Assembly: GCA_023399595.1 (NCBI GenBank)
Contig: JAEWOR010000034.1
Coordinates: forward strand, 1-64,000
DNA from: Bacteroidota bacterium
Lineage (GTDB): Bacteria; Bacteroidota; Bacteroidia; Flavobacteriales; Weeksellaceae
Length of the DNA stretch: 64,000 nt
Direction of reading: 5' to 3'
Position numbers and translations under genes: made by a program. Within the stretch, counting starts at the first letter, position 1, and each line of letters begins with the position of its first letter. Below the pieces are notes generated by a model. The model was given only the letters and a program-made list of their open reading frames with translations, did no database searches and was not told where the DNA came from. Positions 56,196 to 64,000 of this stretch are shown here, one piece after another.

Positions 56196-57800
56196 TTATA
56201 ATTGAGGACCAGCAGCAACTAATCTTGCACCTTCTGGAGTATCTGTATATTGTTCGAAGTTTTTTACATATTTAGCTCCCAATTCTCTAGCTTTAGATTC
56301 CCATTCTGCAGGTGTATCATAAGTTTCTCTAGGATCTAAAATACCTTCAGAAACGTTTGGCAACTGAGTAGGAATTTCAAGATTTAACACAGGAACTTTT
56401 GTAGTTTCCACTTTCTCGATAGATCCATCGATAATAGCATCGATAATAGCTCTTGTATCTTTTAAAGAAATTCTTTTACCAGTACCGTTCCATCCTGTGT
56501 TCACTAAATAAGCTTTAGCTCCATGCTCCTTCATTTTACCAATTAATGTTTTAGAATACATTGTTGGGTGTAAAGTAAGGAAAGCTTCACCAAAAGCTGG
56601 AGAGAATGAAGGTTGAGGCTCAGTAATTCCTCTTTCGGTACCTGCTAATTTGGAAGTGTATCCACAAAGGAAATGATATTGTGCTTGATCTTCGTCTAAG
56701 ATTGAAACTGGAGGCAATACACCGAATGCATCAGCAGAAAGATAAACAATCTTTTTAGCGTGACCAGCTTTAGATGGAAGAACAATTTTATTAATATGAT
56801 AAATTGGATATGAAACTCTAGTATTTTCTGTAATACTACCGTCTTTATAGTCTACTTCACCGTTTTCTTTTACTACAACGTTTTCTAACAAAGCATCTCT
56901 TCTAATAGCACGGAAAATATCTGGTTCTTTTTCTTCAGAAAGATCGATTACTTTTGCATAACACCCACCTTCATAGTTAAAAACACCATTATCATCCCAA
57001 CCATGTTCATCATCACCTATTAAATATCTTTTTGGATCTGCAGAAAGTGTAGTTTTACCCGTTCCTGAAAGACCGAAAAACAAAGCAACATCTCCTTCTT
57101 CACCTACGTTTGCAGAACAGTGCATAGAAGCCATACCTTTTAATGGAAGGTAGTAGTTCATCATCGCGAACATACCTTTCTTCATTTCTCCACCATACCA
57201 AGTTCCTCCAATAATTTGAAGTTTATCTGTAAGGTTGAACATTACGAAGTTTTCAGAGTTCAAACCTTGTTCTTGCCATTTATCGTTAGTTGCTTTAGAA
57301 CCATTCATTACAACGAAATCTGGTTCACCAAAGCTTTCTAATTCAAAATGAGATGGTCTAATAAACATATTAGTAACGAAATGTGCTTGCCAAGCCACTT
57401 CCATAATAAATCTTACTTTAAGACGTGTATCTTTATTGCTTCCACAGAAAGTATCTACAACATAGATTTTTTTAGCCTTTGAAAGCTGATTAATCACCAA
57501 ACCTTTACAATGTGAAAAGATATCCGCAGTTGTTGGAACATTCACTTTCCCATCCCAATGAATAGTATCTTTAGAAACTTCATCCTTTACAATATACCTA
57601 TCTTTTGGAGATCTACCTGTAAAAATACCTGTTTTTACTGAAACGGCTCCAGAAGTTGTAAGCTCAGCTTGCTCAAAACCTTGATTAGTTTGAGACATTT
57701 CATCTTGATATAATTGCTCGTAAGAAGGGTTATGAACTACCTCTTCGAATCCTTTAATTCCTAAGTTGTGAAGTTGTTGGATGATTTTCTCGTTATTCAT
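56196..57800 (-). CDS. pckA: Phosphoenolpyruvate carboxykinase (ATP)
   Basis: 534 residues; oxaloacetate + ATP to PEP + CO2 in gluconeogenesis. Seen: ELTTSGAVSVKTGIFTGRSPKDRY, the kinase P-loop GLSGTGKTT (243-251), metal-binding IGDDEHGWDD, and the C-terminal LVNTGWNGTG. Full length. A weak -7 box TAATTTCG lies at 57845-57838. Confidence 0.96.
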   Translation of the reverse strand: MNNEKIIQQLHNLGIKGFEEVVHNPSYEQLYQDEMSQTNQGFEQAELTTSGAVSVKTGIFTGRSPKDRYIVKDEVSKDTIHWDGKVNVPTTADIFSHCKGLVINQLSKAKKIYVVDTFCGSNKDTRLKVRFIMEVAWQAHFVTNMFIRPSHFELESFGEPDFVVMNGSKATNDKWQEQGLNSENFVMFNLTDKLQIIGGTWYGGEMKKGMFAMMNYYLPLKGMASMHCSANVGEEGDVALFFGLSGTGKTTLSADPKRYLIGDDEHGWDDNGVFNYEGGCYAKVIDLSEEKEPDIFRAIRRDALLENVVVKENGEVDYKDGSITENTRVSYPIYHINKIVLPSKAGHAKKIVYLSADAFGVLPPVSILDEDQAQYHFLCGYTSKLAGTERGITEPQPSFSPAFGEAFLTLHPTMYSKTLIGKMKEHGAKAYLVNTGWNGTGKRISLKDTRAIIDAIIDGSIEKVETTKVPVLNLEIPTQLPNVSEGILDPRETYDTPAEWESKARELGAKYVKNFEQYTDTPEGARLVAAGPQL

Positions 57801-57933
57801 TTTTATTAAGATTTTTCTTTCAATTATTTTAATGGAACGAAATTAACTATTTTTCGCAGAATGAAAGTTTTAAATATACTGATATTAGTCAGAAATACAA
57901 AAAGAAATAAATAAGCGTTCAAAATACTGATTT

Positions 57934-58839
57934 TCAATTAATTAAACTAGAATAATCAAAAGCATTAAAAAAGCCTTTTGATGCAAAATATTCCTTGTAA
58001 CCATCAAATTTACTTGACATCACAAAATCTCCACCCCACGCTCCTAAGCTTTTAACAAAACTTGGACAGTCTTTGAAGAACTTATTTTTAACGGTTTCAA
58101 TATCTAAAAATTGAGCTAATTTTTCTTCATGAGCTTCCATTAATTCAGAAAACTCTGTTAATGTTTCCGTTCTAAGAACATTTTGAGTAAGCTCGGAAAG
58201 GTAAAGAATTAAATCCTCTGACTTCTCCTTAGATTTATATAATCGAATGCCTTCCCTACTATCCTGCTTTTGATTCAGATGAATAAAAATAAGTTCATCT
58301 TTAAATGGTGGTTTAAAATCAATAGTCTGCGAAATTCTTTGTTGGTTTTTTATCTGAAACAAAATAGCTGAATTTTCTTTAGCCACAGCTACATCATATC
58401 CACTTCCACCCAAAGAAAGATCATTCAACTTAAATGCATCAATACTGCTCCACATTGCTAAATTATTCATTAATGTAGAACTGCTTCCTAAACCATAATC
58501 AGAAGGAAATTGCAAATTGGTTTTTAAAAAATAGGAAACTGTATCTTGAAATTTAGTATTGGATAGATTTTGAACATTTTTCAAAACCTTAACTATAAAT
58601 TCAGTAGAATTGGGAATATTGGTTTCTAAAACCCTCCATGTAGAATAATTAATAATCGCTTTTAACCAAAGCTTATTTTGATGAAAAGCTTCCCAAACGA
58701 TTAATGATTGTTGATTTGCTATTTCTTCAAAAAAAAACTCTTGACCTAGTTTTGTGGGGACAGCTAGGGCAAGAGCTCCGTCTAAGACGAAATATTCTGA
58801 AGTAAGCAACAATTTTCCAGGTGAAAAAAGGCTTTTCAT
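57934..58839 (-). CDS. GYDIA-family GHMP kinase
   Basis: 301 residues. FSPGKLLLTSEYFVLDGALALAVPTK is the GHMP N-terminus; DYGLGSSSTLMNNLAM is the ATP-binding loop; GGSGYDVAVA gives the GYD(I/V)A signature. Probably a mevalonate-pathway kinase, as in other Bacteroidota; substrate unproven. 11 bp from fabD. Confidence 0.85.
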   Translation of the reverse strand: MKSLFSPGKLLLTSEYFVLDGALALAVPTKLGQEFFFEEIANQQSLIVWEAFHQNKLWLKAIINYSTWRVLETNIPNSTEFIVKVLKNVQNLSNTKFQDTVSYFLKTNLQFPSDYGLGSSSTLMNNLAMWSSIDAFKLNDLSLGGSGYDVAVAKENSAILFQIKNQQRISQTIDFKPPFKDELIFIHLNQKQDSREGIRLYKSKEKSEDLILYLSELTQNVLRTETLTEFSELMEAHEEKLAQFLDIETVKNKFFKDCPSFVKSLGAWGGDFVMSSKFDGYKEYFASKGFFNAFDYSSLIN

Positions 58840-58850
58840 TTTTTTATCAA

Positions 58851-59726
58851 TTAGATTGCCGAAGCAGCTTCTACCTCAGAATTAATCTTTTTAATTAATC
58901 CTTGAAGCGTTTTTCCAGGACCAACTTCTACAAAATTTGTTGCTCCGTCTTTAATCATATTTTGTACAGACTGAGTCCATTTAACAGGAGCTGTCAACTG
59001 CTCGATAAGATTATTTTTAATTTGTTCAGGATCTGTAATTGCTGTGGTCGTAACATTTTGATATACAGGAATAGTAGCCTTTCTGAACTTTGTATTTTCA
59101 ATAGCAGCCGCTAATCTTTCTTGTGCAGGTTGCATTAAAGGTGAATGGAAAGCTCCATTTACAGGCAACAATAAAGCTCTTTTTGCACCAGCTTCTTTTA
59201 ATAAAGCACAAGCTTTTTCTACAGCTTCTGTTTCTCCAGAAATTACCAATTGTCCTGGACAATTATAATTAGCAGGAACTACAATTCCTTCTATTTGTTG
59301 GCAAATTTCTTCCACTTTAGCATCCTCAAGACCTAAAATAGCAGCCATAGAGCTTGGATTAATATTACAAGCATGCTGCATCGCTTTTGCTCTTTCGGAA
59401 ACTAGTTTTAATCCGTCATCAAAAGATAAAACTCCATTAGCGACTAATGCAGAAAATTCTCCTAAGGAATGTCCCGCAACCATTTCAGCACCCAAACCAT
59501 TAACTGCTTTTAAGGCAGCAACAGAATGTATGAAAATTGAAGGTTGAGTAACTTCAGTTCTTTTAAGATCTTCATCCGTTCCATTAAACATAATAGAAAG
59601 AATATCAAATCCTAAAATTTCGTTGGCTGATTCCATTAAGTCTTTAATGTCTTTACGAGAATCGTATAACTCTTTTCCCATTCCAACAAACTGAGAACCT
59701 TGCCCAGGAAATACAAGTGCTTTCAT
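58851..59726 (-). CDS. fabD: Malonyl-CoA:ACP transacylase
   Basis: 291 residues. FPGQGSQFVGMG, catalytic Ser87 in GHSLGEFSA and His194 in NGAFHSPLM. Loads malonyl onto ACP for fatty acid synthesis. First gene of the unit, with a -7 box at 59754-59747. Confidence 0.95.
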   Translation of the reverse strand: MKALVFPGQGSQFVGMGKELYDSRKDIKDLMESANEILGFDILSIMFNGTDEDLKRTEVTQPSIFIHSVAALKAVNGLGAEMVAGHSLGEFSALVANGVLSFDDGLKLVSERAKAMQHACNINPSSMAAILGLEDAKVEEICQQIEGIVVPANYNCPGQLVISGETEAVEKACALLKEAGAKRALLLPVNGAFHSPLMQPAQERLAAAIENTKFRKATIPVYQNVTTTAITDPEQIKNNLIEQLTAPVKWTQSVQNMIKDGATNFVEVGPGKTLQGLIKKINSEVEAASAI

Positions 59727-59746
59727 TGAGTAATATTATATTGATG

Positions 59747-59754
59747 CAAATATA
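59747..59754 (-). promoter_or_regulatory. fabD -7 box
   Basis: A perfect TATATTTG on the minus strand, 20 nt before the fabD ATG. Confidence 0.65.
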
Positions 59755-59810
59755 AAAATAAATATTCTGATAAATTACTTGTACATTTCAAGATAATTTA
59801 TAAAAAACCC

Positions 59811-61523
59811 TTACGGATTTAATCTAACCACTCTAAACCCATTATTAACGTAAGCTCCACCAGCTTTAGACTTTACAAATTCAAATTTTGTTGCCAACTG
59901 AGTTTGCACTTTACCCATTTGTTTAAAGATTTCTCCTTTTTTGTTTTCTCGGGTAAGCATATCATTCACCACATCAAAACCTATTATTGCGTATTTGGCA
60001 GGTATTTTACAGTATTTAGATTTATAAGCCGCTAAAATTTCTTTTTCAAAACTTCCGTCAGGATTTATTTTTCTATCCATTAAATATACAAAACTTCCGT
60101 AACTAAGTTCATCCTGTTTTTTATCAAAAATTGGAGAATAATACATACTGAAAGATTTCATATCTCTGGTTTCTTTGCTCAAAGTGATTACTCTATTGGC
60201 AAAAGCTTCGGCTACATCATCATTGCTACTCGCTAAAATAGCTATAACAGGTGCAGATTGACCAGTCATCATATTTTGATCCGCTTGAATATCTGCTGCA
60301 GAACTTACAATGCTAACTCTTGGGTTTTTAAGGTTTTTTTCTAGACTATTTTTAATATAAGTCGTCATTTCATCTCTTGAACTTCCAAGGATATATATTT
60401 TCTGATCTGTGTAAGCATCTTTTACTTCATCAACAATTTTATCTGCATACACTCTATCTTCAGTTTCCACAATAATAAGATTATTATGAGCATGAAGTTC
60501 TGGTGAATTAGCAAATGGAGCTACCACAGGAATTTTATTAGCTTTTGTAAATTCTAAGACATCTAAAACATTAGATTTAAAGAAGGGACCGATAATTAAG
60601 TCTGTATTATTAGGATTAATTTGAGTTAAAGAACTTTTGAAAGTTTCTTCGCTTCCAGAATCTACTACTTTAATCTCTAATTTTTGTCCATTTCTAGCAT
60701 TTCTTTCAATGGCTAATTGAGCACCAGTAAGAAAATCTAGAGCCATATTTCTGTATTTAGAATCATTAGAGCTATAACCAAAGGGTAACATCAAAACAAC
60801 GCTTAATGCATCTCCATTTTTCTTGATATAACCTGCTTCTAATTTCTTAATTTTAAGAACCATTCCCATTTTTAAGCCTTTAGAAAGCTCAGGGTTTAAA
60901 GCGATAAGTTCATCAATACTAATTCCGAATTTATTAACAATTGAAAATACTGTATCTCCTTGAATTACTGTATAAGTAACATATTCATCTTGAGAATCTG
61001 TGTTTCTTGAACTTGTATTCGAAGAAGAATTATCAATTACTACTCTTGAAGAAGGTGTGTTAGGTGAAGTATTGGATGCAACGGGCGCAACATCAATTTT
61101 ACGAAAAGCATTTTTATCTGCGTATTTTTTAATATTGGCAAGAGGTAAAGTTAGTACATCACCAATTTTCATCCCATTTTCTAGACTTGGATTTAGTTTT
61201 CTAAGTTCTTCTTCAGAAATTTTATACTGTCTTGTAATTCCGTAGATCGTTTGCTTGGGTTGAATAATAATTTCTCCTTTTTCATTTGCAGAAGACCCAG
61301 GAGTTGTAGTTTTTGAAACTGATCCTTTAATATTCAAAACATCTCCAATTGCTAGCTTGCCGTCTTTAATTTTCGGATTTTTCTTAATGAGCTCATCTAG
61401 CGTCATTCCATATTTTTTAGCAATATTATATGGAGTATCACCTTTAGAAACTGTGTGTGTTTTCTGTGCAGAAACACCAACAACTAAGCATAAACTAGAC
61501 AGTATGAAAATTTTCTTTATCAT
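59811..61523 (-). CDS. LysM-domain protein fused to a periplasmic-binding-like domain
   Basis: 570 residues. Signal peptide (1-19), then three LysM peptidoglycan-binding domains (about 22-67, 85-130, 182-229), then a PBP1-type ligand-binding domain (from about 235). Common in Flavobacteria; function unproven, maybe cell-wall-attached sensing. Own -7 box TATTTTTG at 61548-61541. Confidence 0.82.
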   Translation of the reverse strand: MIKKIFILSSLCLVVGVSAQKTHTVSKGDTPYNIAKKYGMTLDELIKKNPKIKDGKLAIGDVLNIKGSVSKTTTPGSSANEKGEIIIQPKQTIYGITRQYKISEEELRKLNPSLENGMKIGDVLTLPLANIKKYADKNAFRKIDVAPVASNTSPNTPSSRVVIDNSSSNTSSRNTDSQDEYVTYTVIQGDTVFSIVNKFGISIDELIALNPELSKGLKMGMVLKIKKLEAGYIKKNGDALSVVLMLPFGYSSNDSKYRNMALDFLTGAQLAIERNARNGQKLEIKVVDSGSEETFKSSLTQINPNNTDLIIGPFFKSNVLDVLEFTKANKIPVVAPFANSPELHAHNNLIIVETEDRVYADKIVDEVKDAYTDQKIYILGSSRDEMTTYIKNSLEKNLKNPRVSIVSSAADIQADQNMMTGQSAPVIAILASSNDDVAEAFANRVITLSKETRDMKSFSMYYSPIFDKKQDELSYGSFVYLMDRKINPDGSFEKEILAAYKSKYCKIPAKYAIIGFDVVNDMLTRENKKGEIFKQMGKVQTQLATKFEFVKSKAGGAYVNNGFRVVRLNP

Positions 61524-61559
61524 TTTCGGAATTTATATTACAAAAATACTTCTTTAAAA

Positions 61560-63146
61560 TTAAATGGCAACAACTATGAGTTGAGACTCATCAACAGTCA
61601 TTTTCTCGTAGCATATTTCAAGCCAATCCTTTCCATAATCTGAAAACCAAACAGAAAAATTAAGAACTCGCTCTTGCCATGTTTTCCCTGGATGGACTTC
61701 TAGAAAAAGATTTTCAAGGCGTTCTAATAATTCTTGCTGTTTTATTTTTTCGGCTTTTAACAATCTTTTTTTGAGTCTTTGGAAAGATTTCAATTGTCTT
61801 GTTTCTTCTGCATTCACCATATTCTGAAAAGATGAATGCGTTTTGCCTGCTACATTTCCCAATTGATTAAATTGTTTTTTTAAAACATCTTCTTGCTCTT
61901 GAAGCATATCTAAAATGGGATGATTGGAAAGTAATTTTTTATTAACGATGTTTGGAAAAGGATATAAAAAATCTCCAATATTCAAATCCAATTTTTCTAT
62001 TTTTTGTAAAGTTTTTTCTTTAATAAACAGCATTGAATTTCTTGGAATTAATATTGGAAAACTAAGTTTTACGTTTTTAAAATAATCTTTAAGCTCCAGC
62101 CAATACATTATCTCTGCATTCCCTCCTATATAAACAATATTCGGGAGAACTACTTCCTGAAAAACAGGTCTTAACAATGCATTTGGACTAAATTTTTCGG
62201 GATGAGTTTCCAGTTCTTTTAATATCTCTTCTTTAGAAAAAGAAATATCAGTATTGATCACTTTAAATTCCTCGTTTTGAAGCTCGATTCTATTTCGAGT
62301 TTCCGAAAGATAGAAAAGATTGATATCTCTAGGATTTACTTGTACTTTTCCATAACGATTTTTTAGAAATTCCACTTTTTCCTCAGTCGATTTTTTTAAT
62401 TGAGAATTCACCAATTCATCCTTAAAAATACCAATCATTTGAGATTTCAAAGCCTTAGAATCTCCATCAATCATCAATAAACCATATTGAGAAAATAGTC
62501 TGTTCACTAAAATTCTTATCGCTTGAGTTAAGGTATTCCCATGCTGATAGGCTTCTTTCAACATTAGTAAAAGTTCCGTTCCATACACAGTATCTCTAAA
62601 CTCTGACTCAAATTCTGAGATAAAATGAATGTCAAAAACAGGTATTCTCCCTACCGCTCCACCATATTTCTCATTCATTTCATAATAATTCAGAAGTGTT
62701 TTGAAATGATTGATTTCCTCAAAATCATGATCTTCTGTAGCCATCCAATAAATAGGAACAAAATTATGATTAGGAAACTTGGCTTTTAAAAACTCACAAG
62801 TTTTTATGGTTTGAAGAATTTTATATATAAAGAATACGGGTCCCGAAAACAAGTTCAGTTGATGACCTGTAGTTATGGTAAAAGTATTATTATTTTTTAA
62901 TACCTCAAGATTGTACTCTTGTCCAATAGAAAGTGCCGTGCCCTGTAATTGTGATCTTAATTCATGATACAGAATTTCTCTTTGGTTTGATGAAAAAGAT
63001 TCTGCTTTCTCACCCATTTTATTTTGGATATTTTTTAATGTAAAAATGTTATCATTAAAATCTGATAAATCTTTATTCAAAAGGTCTTTTATTAACCTTG
63101 GAATACTTTCTATATCAGTAAAATCAAATGTATCTATTAATTTCAA
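61560..63146 (-). CDS. bshC: Bacillithiol biosynthesis cysteine-adding enzyme
   Basis: 528 residues. Nucleotide-binding-like core, with TITTGHQLNLFSGPVFFIYKILQTI, YWMATEDHDFEEINHF and PNIVYIGGNAEIMYWLELK typical of BshC, which joins Cys to GlcN-malate. Length normal. The final coiled coil is intact. 12 bp beyond the porin gene. Confidence 0.93.
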   Translation of the reverse strand: MKLIDTFDFTDIESIPRLIKDLLNKDLSDFNDNIFTLKNIQNKMGEKAESFSSNQREILYHELRSQLQGTALSIGQEYNLEVLKNNNTFTITTGHQLNLFSGPVFFIYKILQTIKTCEFLKAKFPNHNFVPIYWMATEDHDFEEINHFKTLLNYYEMNEKYGGAVGRIPVFDIHFISEFESEFRDTVYGTELLLMLKEAYQHGNTLTQAIRILVNRLFSQYGLLMIDGDSKALKSQMIGIFKDELVNSQLKKSTEEKVEFLKNRYGKVQVNPRDINLFYLSETRNRIELQNEEFKVINTDISFSKEEILKELETHPEKFSPNALLRPVFQEVVLPNIVYIGGNAEIMYWLELKDYFKNVKLSFPILIPRNSMLFIKEKTLQKIEKLDLNIGDFLYPFPNIVNKKLLSNHPILDMLQEQEDVLKKQFNQLGNVAGKTHSSFQNMVNAEETRQLKSFQRLKKRLLKAEKIKQQELLERLENLFLEVHPGKTWQERVLNFSVWFSDYGKDWLEICYEKMTVDESQLIVVAI

Positions 63147-63158
63147 CTTACGTAATTT

Positions 63159-64000
63159 TTAGTTGAACATATACCAAACAATTCCCAAATTCAATCTAAA
63201 ATCATAGGTTGGATAATGTGGAAATGCATAGGCTTTGTTATGAGAAAAAACCGTTCCAAGCTGTTGACCTTCTATATAAAAAAACATTTTCTTTACTTTC
63301 ATGTTCACATAAAGATCTAGCAAAGGCTGTCCTCCAATAGAAAATGAATTGGCATTTGGTAAAATATATTCATTTACAATAGGCAGGTATTCTCTGGATG
63401 CAAATTTAGTGAAATAATAAGCTTTAATTCCCGCTTGAATTTCCGCAGCTTTTTTAAATGCTTTGGTTTGATAGTAAAAATTCACCCTACCGATAAAACC
63501 TGGCATTGGATATAAATCTTTCTCCGTTAAGGCTTGCTGAAACTGCAATCTCGTATTCAAATGGAATTTATGGTAACTGAAAGTAGCATCACCTCCTATT
63601 TGTGAGATATTTAATGAACTTGCGCTTTGCATAGGCTGTGCTAACTCATTAAGATAAGTATAATTTTCTATTCTGAAATAATTAACAAAAATTTCTGATT
63701 GAAACCATTTTAAATTAATATTACCACCAATTTCTGTTACTGCTTGGTTTTTAGCATTCGGCAAATAATAATTAAAATCTTTATAAACCGAAGTGTTCAG
63801 TAAATAATTAAAAGAAGGATATGCGGTTTGGAAATTTACTTTTGCATTCACAAAATAATCCTTTATAGGTTCGAATCTTAAATGATTAGTAGTATTAAGA
63901 TACGTCCCAAACTGATTTCCGTTTGAAAACTCTAAGAAAGATTGCAATTGAATTTTGTCCCAAAGTTTAACTTGTAAGTTTCCAAGAGCTCCAATTCTGT
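63159..64000 (-). CDS. Putative outer membrane porin, partial
   Basis: The C-terminal 280 residues of a beta-barrel protein; the frame stays open to the window edge, so the start lies beyond 64000. Amphipathic strands alternate (LNTRLQFQQALTEKDLYP, FRLNLGIVWYMFN) and it ends in Phe-Asn. Fits the putative porin family common in Bacteroidota, upstream of bshC. Confidence 0.75.
   Translation of the reverse strand, partial: RIGALGNLQVKLWDKIQLQSFLEFSNGNQFGTYLNTTNHLRFEPIKDYFVNAKVNFQTAYPSFNYLLNTSVYKDFNYYLPNAKNQAVTEIGGNINLKWFQSEIFVNYFRIENYTYLNELAQPMQSASSLNISQIGGDATFSYHKFHLNTRLQFQQALTEKDLYPMPGFIGRVNFYYQTKAFKKAAEIQAGIKAYYFTKFASREYLPIVNEYILPNANSFSIGGQPLLDLYVNMKVKKMFFYIEGQQLGTVFSHNKAYAFPHYPTYDFRLNLGIVWYMFN

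Overview
The window is a low-GC Bacteroidota chromosome segment, most likely from the Flavobacteriales (Weeksellaceae-like: Chryseobacterium, Elizabethkingia, Riemerella and relatives). The evidence is the TAnnTTTG promoter -7 boxes, weak ribosome binding sites, and a TamL/TamB pair, bacillithiol synthesis gene bshC, a GYDIA-type GHMP kinase and a putative porin. Genus is not determined.

Layout. Positions 1-834 are host: rpsT and tRNA-Glu(TTC). A complete-looking 45.5 kb prophage occupies about 838-46314, bounded by a 20-bp direct repeat (818-837 and 46295-46314) copied from the 3' end of tRNA-Glu. A tyrosine recombinase sits just inside attL. Host sequence resumes at 46315: a decayed AraC regulator, a YihY/BrkB membrane protein, tamL, tamB, aroQ, pckA, a GHMP kinase, fabD, a LysM/periplasmic-binding fusion, bshC and a partial porin gene.

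Prophage. Nearly everything except the integrase, the repressor and one four-gene cassette is on the minus strand. Reading from attR: CI-like repressor (+) facing an early promoter; small early genes; an integron-cassette-like stretch; a primase-helicase operon; an iteron-rich candidate origin; tail-tube-like gene and tail fibre with an SGNH-like domain; lysis genes; prohead protease, major capsid, two tail-tube paralogues; portal and neck genes; a lysogenic-type gene; a packaging module with a PLD-like protein and terminase; a plus-strand SymE-like toxin cassette; tape measure; and two large distal tail proteins. The virion is a tailed phage, probably long-tailed.

Most notable signals. (1) At 41639-44202 small early genes alternate with attC-like elements. 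Imperfect 18-bp palindromic arms are flanked by R boxes, and in three cassettes the box after the gene is the exact reverse complement of the box before it, as in integron gene cassettes. No integron integrase is present. (2) Six late promoters share the 10-mer TGCGTCACAA followed by exactly 20 nt and a -7-like box, and most directly follow a terminator. (3) A palindromic operator TACAA-N4-TTGTA recurs at early, late and small-RNA promoters. (4) Two tandem units of about 70 nt look like repressor-controlled small RNAs. (5) A leader at 18071-18245 has three copies of an 11-mer arranged to form mutually exclusive hairpins, one covering a start codon.

All calls are from reading the sequence and from family knowledge; no database search was run.
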